NCBI GenBank assembly: GCA_945952355.1
Contig: CAMFIW010000144.1
Coordinates: 1 to 7,010, forward strand
Length of the DNA stretch: 7,010 nucleotides
Direction of reading: 5' to 3'
Origin: an uncultured Phenylobacterium sp.
Lineage (GTDB): Bacteria > Pseudomonadota > Alphaproteobacteria > Caulobacterales > Caulobacteraceae
Below, piece after piece: positions 6,002-7,010 of this stretch; positions within the stretch are counted from its first letter, which is position 1; every line of letters begins with the position of its first letter. The notes beneath the pieces are model-generated. The model was not told where the DNA came from. It worked only from the letters and a program-made list of their open reading frames with translations, and did no database searches. A program made the position numbers and the translations under genes.

Positions 6002-6226
6002 ATGGGCCTCTACCTGGAGCCCTATTCGCCGATCCGGCTCAAGTCCTTCTCGTCCAGCGTCCGGGGCGGGAAGGCCACGATCCGGGTCGAGCTCGAGACC
6101 GAGGACATGAACGAGCTCGGCTTCGAGTTGAGCTCGCTGAAGCTCTTGCAGCAGAAACAGATGGCCGAGGGCAAGCGCAAGCCCGCGCGCCTGGCGCTCC
6201 CCAAGCCCGAGGCGCAGGAAGAATGA
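6002..6226 (+). CDS. Small orphan protein (74 aa)
   Basis: Not recognised. The N-terminal half looks beta-rich (PIRLKSFSSSVRGGKATIRVELET, residues 10-33), followed by an amphipathic helix (EDMNELGFELSSLKLLQQKQM, 34-54) and a basic, proline-rich tail ending in acidic residues (KPARLALPKPEAQEE). The start at 6002, one base after the preceding stop, is preferred over an in-frame ATG at 5933 that would overlap the upstream gene by 68 bases. The Shine-Dalgarno is weak (GGACGG, 5991-5996), which suggests reinitiation after the upstream gene. The 3' end overlaps the next gene by ATGA. The function is unknown. Confidence 0.72.
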   Translation: MGLYLEPYSPIRLKSFSSSVRGGKATIRVELETEDMNELGFELSSLKLLQQKQMAEGKRKPARLALPKPEAQEE

Positions 6227-6504
6227 ACACCACCCTCGCCCTGCTGCAGGTGCCCATGATCGAGGTCGATCGCGGCCCGTTCGGTGCCCGGCTGGGCGAG
6301 ACCGAGGGCCACATCAACGGCTGGCCCATCGAGATCACCCTGACCAACGCCGAGCTGCACAGCCAGTTGTCCGACCGCGACGGCCCGCGCCTGATCGTCG
6401 ATCTCAACCACCTGACCAAGACCGCGGTCAACGAGATCGAGCGCCTCCTGGCCCTGCCGATGCGCTCGTCCCACCCTGCCGCCCCCAGGAGGCCCCGAAA
6501 ATGA
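6223..6504 (+). CDS. Small orphan protein upstream of gemA (93 aa)
   Basis: Not recognised. Residues 7-65 read as a compact alpha/beta fold: strands LLQVPMIEV and WPIEITL, an acidic helix TNAELHSQL, and strand RLIVDLNHL. A helix (TKTAVNEIERLLALP, 65-79) follows. The last ~13 residues are Pro/Arg-rich, and their codons contain the AGGAGG (6487-6492) that serves gemA, so the composition of this tail may be driven by that site. The start overlaps the previous stop (ATGA), with GAGG at 6209-6212. The function is unknown; the position next to gemA is that of accessory early proteins. Confidence 0.75.
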   Translation: MNTTLALLQVPMIEVDRGPFGARLGETEGHINGWPIEITLTNAELHSQLSDRDGPRLIVDLNHLTKTAVNEIERLLALPMRSSHPAAPRRPRK

Positions 6505-6926
6505 GAGCCAACACGATCCGCATGATCCATGTCGCCGCCCGCCAGCTCGGCCTGGACGAGGACACCCGCCGCGCCCTGCAGCTGGCTGAGACCGGCAAAG
6601 CGAGCCTGGCGACCATGACCGACGCCGAGGGCGACAAGGTACTGCAGGCCCTGAAGCAGCGTGGGTTCAAGGCCGCGTCGAAGGCGCGGGCGGCGGCGCC
6701 GCGGGGCGACATCCGTTTTGCCCATGTCCTGTGGGGCAAGCTTCATGCGGCCGAGGCGGTCAAGGTCAAGGGCGCGGCCGGCCTGAACGCTTTCGTCCGC
6801 GCCCGCTTCGAAAAGGCCTGGGGGGCGGTGCCGCTGGACGTCGATCAGATGCGCGACGGCCGGCAGATCGCCGCGCTGCTGCAGGCACTCAAGGGCATGT
6901 GCGACCGCGCGAAGGTGGAATACTGA
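6501..6926 (+). CDS. gemA: GemA/gp16-family regulatory protein (141 aa)
   Basis: The sequence fits the Mu gp16/GemA family (DUF1018): an N-terminal NTIRMIHVAARQLGLDEDTRRALQLAETGKASLATMTDAEGDKVLQALKQRGFK pattern at residues 4-57, and a C-terminal helical part (72-137) with FAHVLWGKLHAAEAV and MRDGRQIAALLQALKGM. In Mu, GemA is an early protein reported to modulate host gene expression and DNA topology, and it precedes mor (established knowledge). The length is normal. A strong AGGAGG (6487-6492) lies 8 bases before the ATG, which also overlaps the previous stop. The stop overlaps the next ATG by one base (TGATG). By synteny with Mu, a Mor-type middle-operon activator would be expected downstream, outside the window. 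Confidence 0.9.
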   Translation: MRANTIRMIHVAARQLGLDEDTRRALQLAETGKASLATMTDAEGDKVLQALKQRGFKAASKARAAAPRGDIRFAHVLWGKLHAAEAVKVKGAAGLNAFVRARFEKAWGAVPLDVDQMRDGRQIAALLQALKGMCDRAKVEY

Positions 6927-7010
6927 TGTCCGACCAGCCCCCCCATGTGACCGACCATGCCGTGATCCGCTACCTGGAGCGTGTCAAGGGCGTCGACATC
7001 GACGCCACGC
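6926..7010 (+). CDS. Phage protein, 3'-truncated by window edge
   Basis: An ATG at 6926 sharing one base with the gemA stop opens a frame that runs to the window edge (28 full codons). The visible sequence, MSDQPPHVTDHAVIRYLERV then KGVDIDA, resembles the start of a small uncharacterised protein family with a DHAVIRYLERV signature near phage gemA and in alphaproteobacterial genomes; this is recall and has not been checked. It is too short to assign a function. The tight junction and GC-rich third positions support a real gene. Confidence 0.6.
   Translation, partial: MSDQPPHVTDHAVIRYLERVKGVDIDAT

Noticed and set aside
1..7010. Search for tRNA, CRISPR, insertion sequences, phage end repeats, operators and a repressor gene
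   Set aside because: None was supported: the window is almost entirely coding, with no gap over 53 bases, and the phage left end and repressor region would lie upstream of base 1.

Overview
This window is the early, transposition-module part of a Mu-like (transposable) phage or prophage. All genes are on the + strand and packed head to tail. High GC, strong preference for G or C at third codon positions, and the pairing of a ParB-like gene with Mu A/B-type genes suggest an alphaproteobacterial host, most likely Rhodobacterales (Rhodobacter/Paracoccus-like). The host assignment is inference from composition and gene order. The module identification rests on readable motifs.

Layout. Positions 1-558 hold the C-terminal part of a ParB-like protein cut by the window edge. 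Positions 555-2675 encode the MuA-type DDE transposase, with a D270/D336/E388 triad. Positions 2729-3496 encode the MuB-type AAA+ ATPase that would deliver target DNA. Next come three putative DNA-binding proteins: a tandem winged-helix-like protein (3493-4068), a helix-turn-helix protein with paired cysteines (4065-4436) and a 74-residue XRE/CI-like helix-turn-helix protein (4433-4657). A 73-residue orphan with a GTG start (4654-4875) leads into a DUF3164 protein (4872-5522). Four small orphans follow (5525-5782, 5779-6000, 6002-6226, 6223-6504). Then come a GemA/gp16-family regulator (6501-6926) and the start of another conserved-looking phage gene (6926 to the edge).

Of 13 gene junctions, nine are 4-base ATGA/GTGA overlaps, one is a 1-base overlap, and three are gaps of 53, 2 and 1 bases. 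The set looks like one translationally coupled early transcript. The 53-base gap before muB is the largest non-coding stretch and holds a tandem Shine-Dalgarno. There is no gene-free stretch over 300 bases. I saw no tRNA, rRNA, CRISPR array, insertion sequence, phage end or repressor operator.

How the genes would work together (family knowledge plus inference): transposase A and ATPase B drive integration and replicative transposition. The small helix-turn-helix proteins and GemA would tune early and middle expression or host physiology. The orphan block lies where other Mu-like phages carry accessory early functions such as Gam or host-takeover proteins. The least explained items are that orphan block, the cysteine-rich helix-turn-helix protein, and a GGGGGGC heptamer near the end of muB after which the -1 frame is open straight into the next gene.
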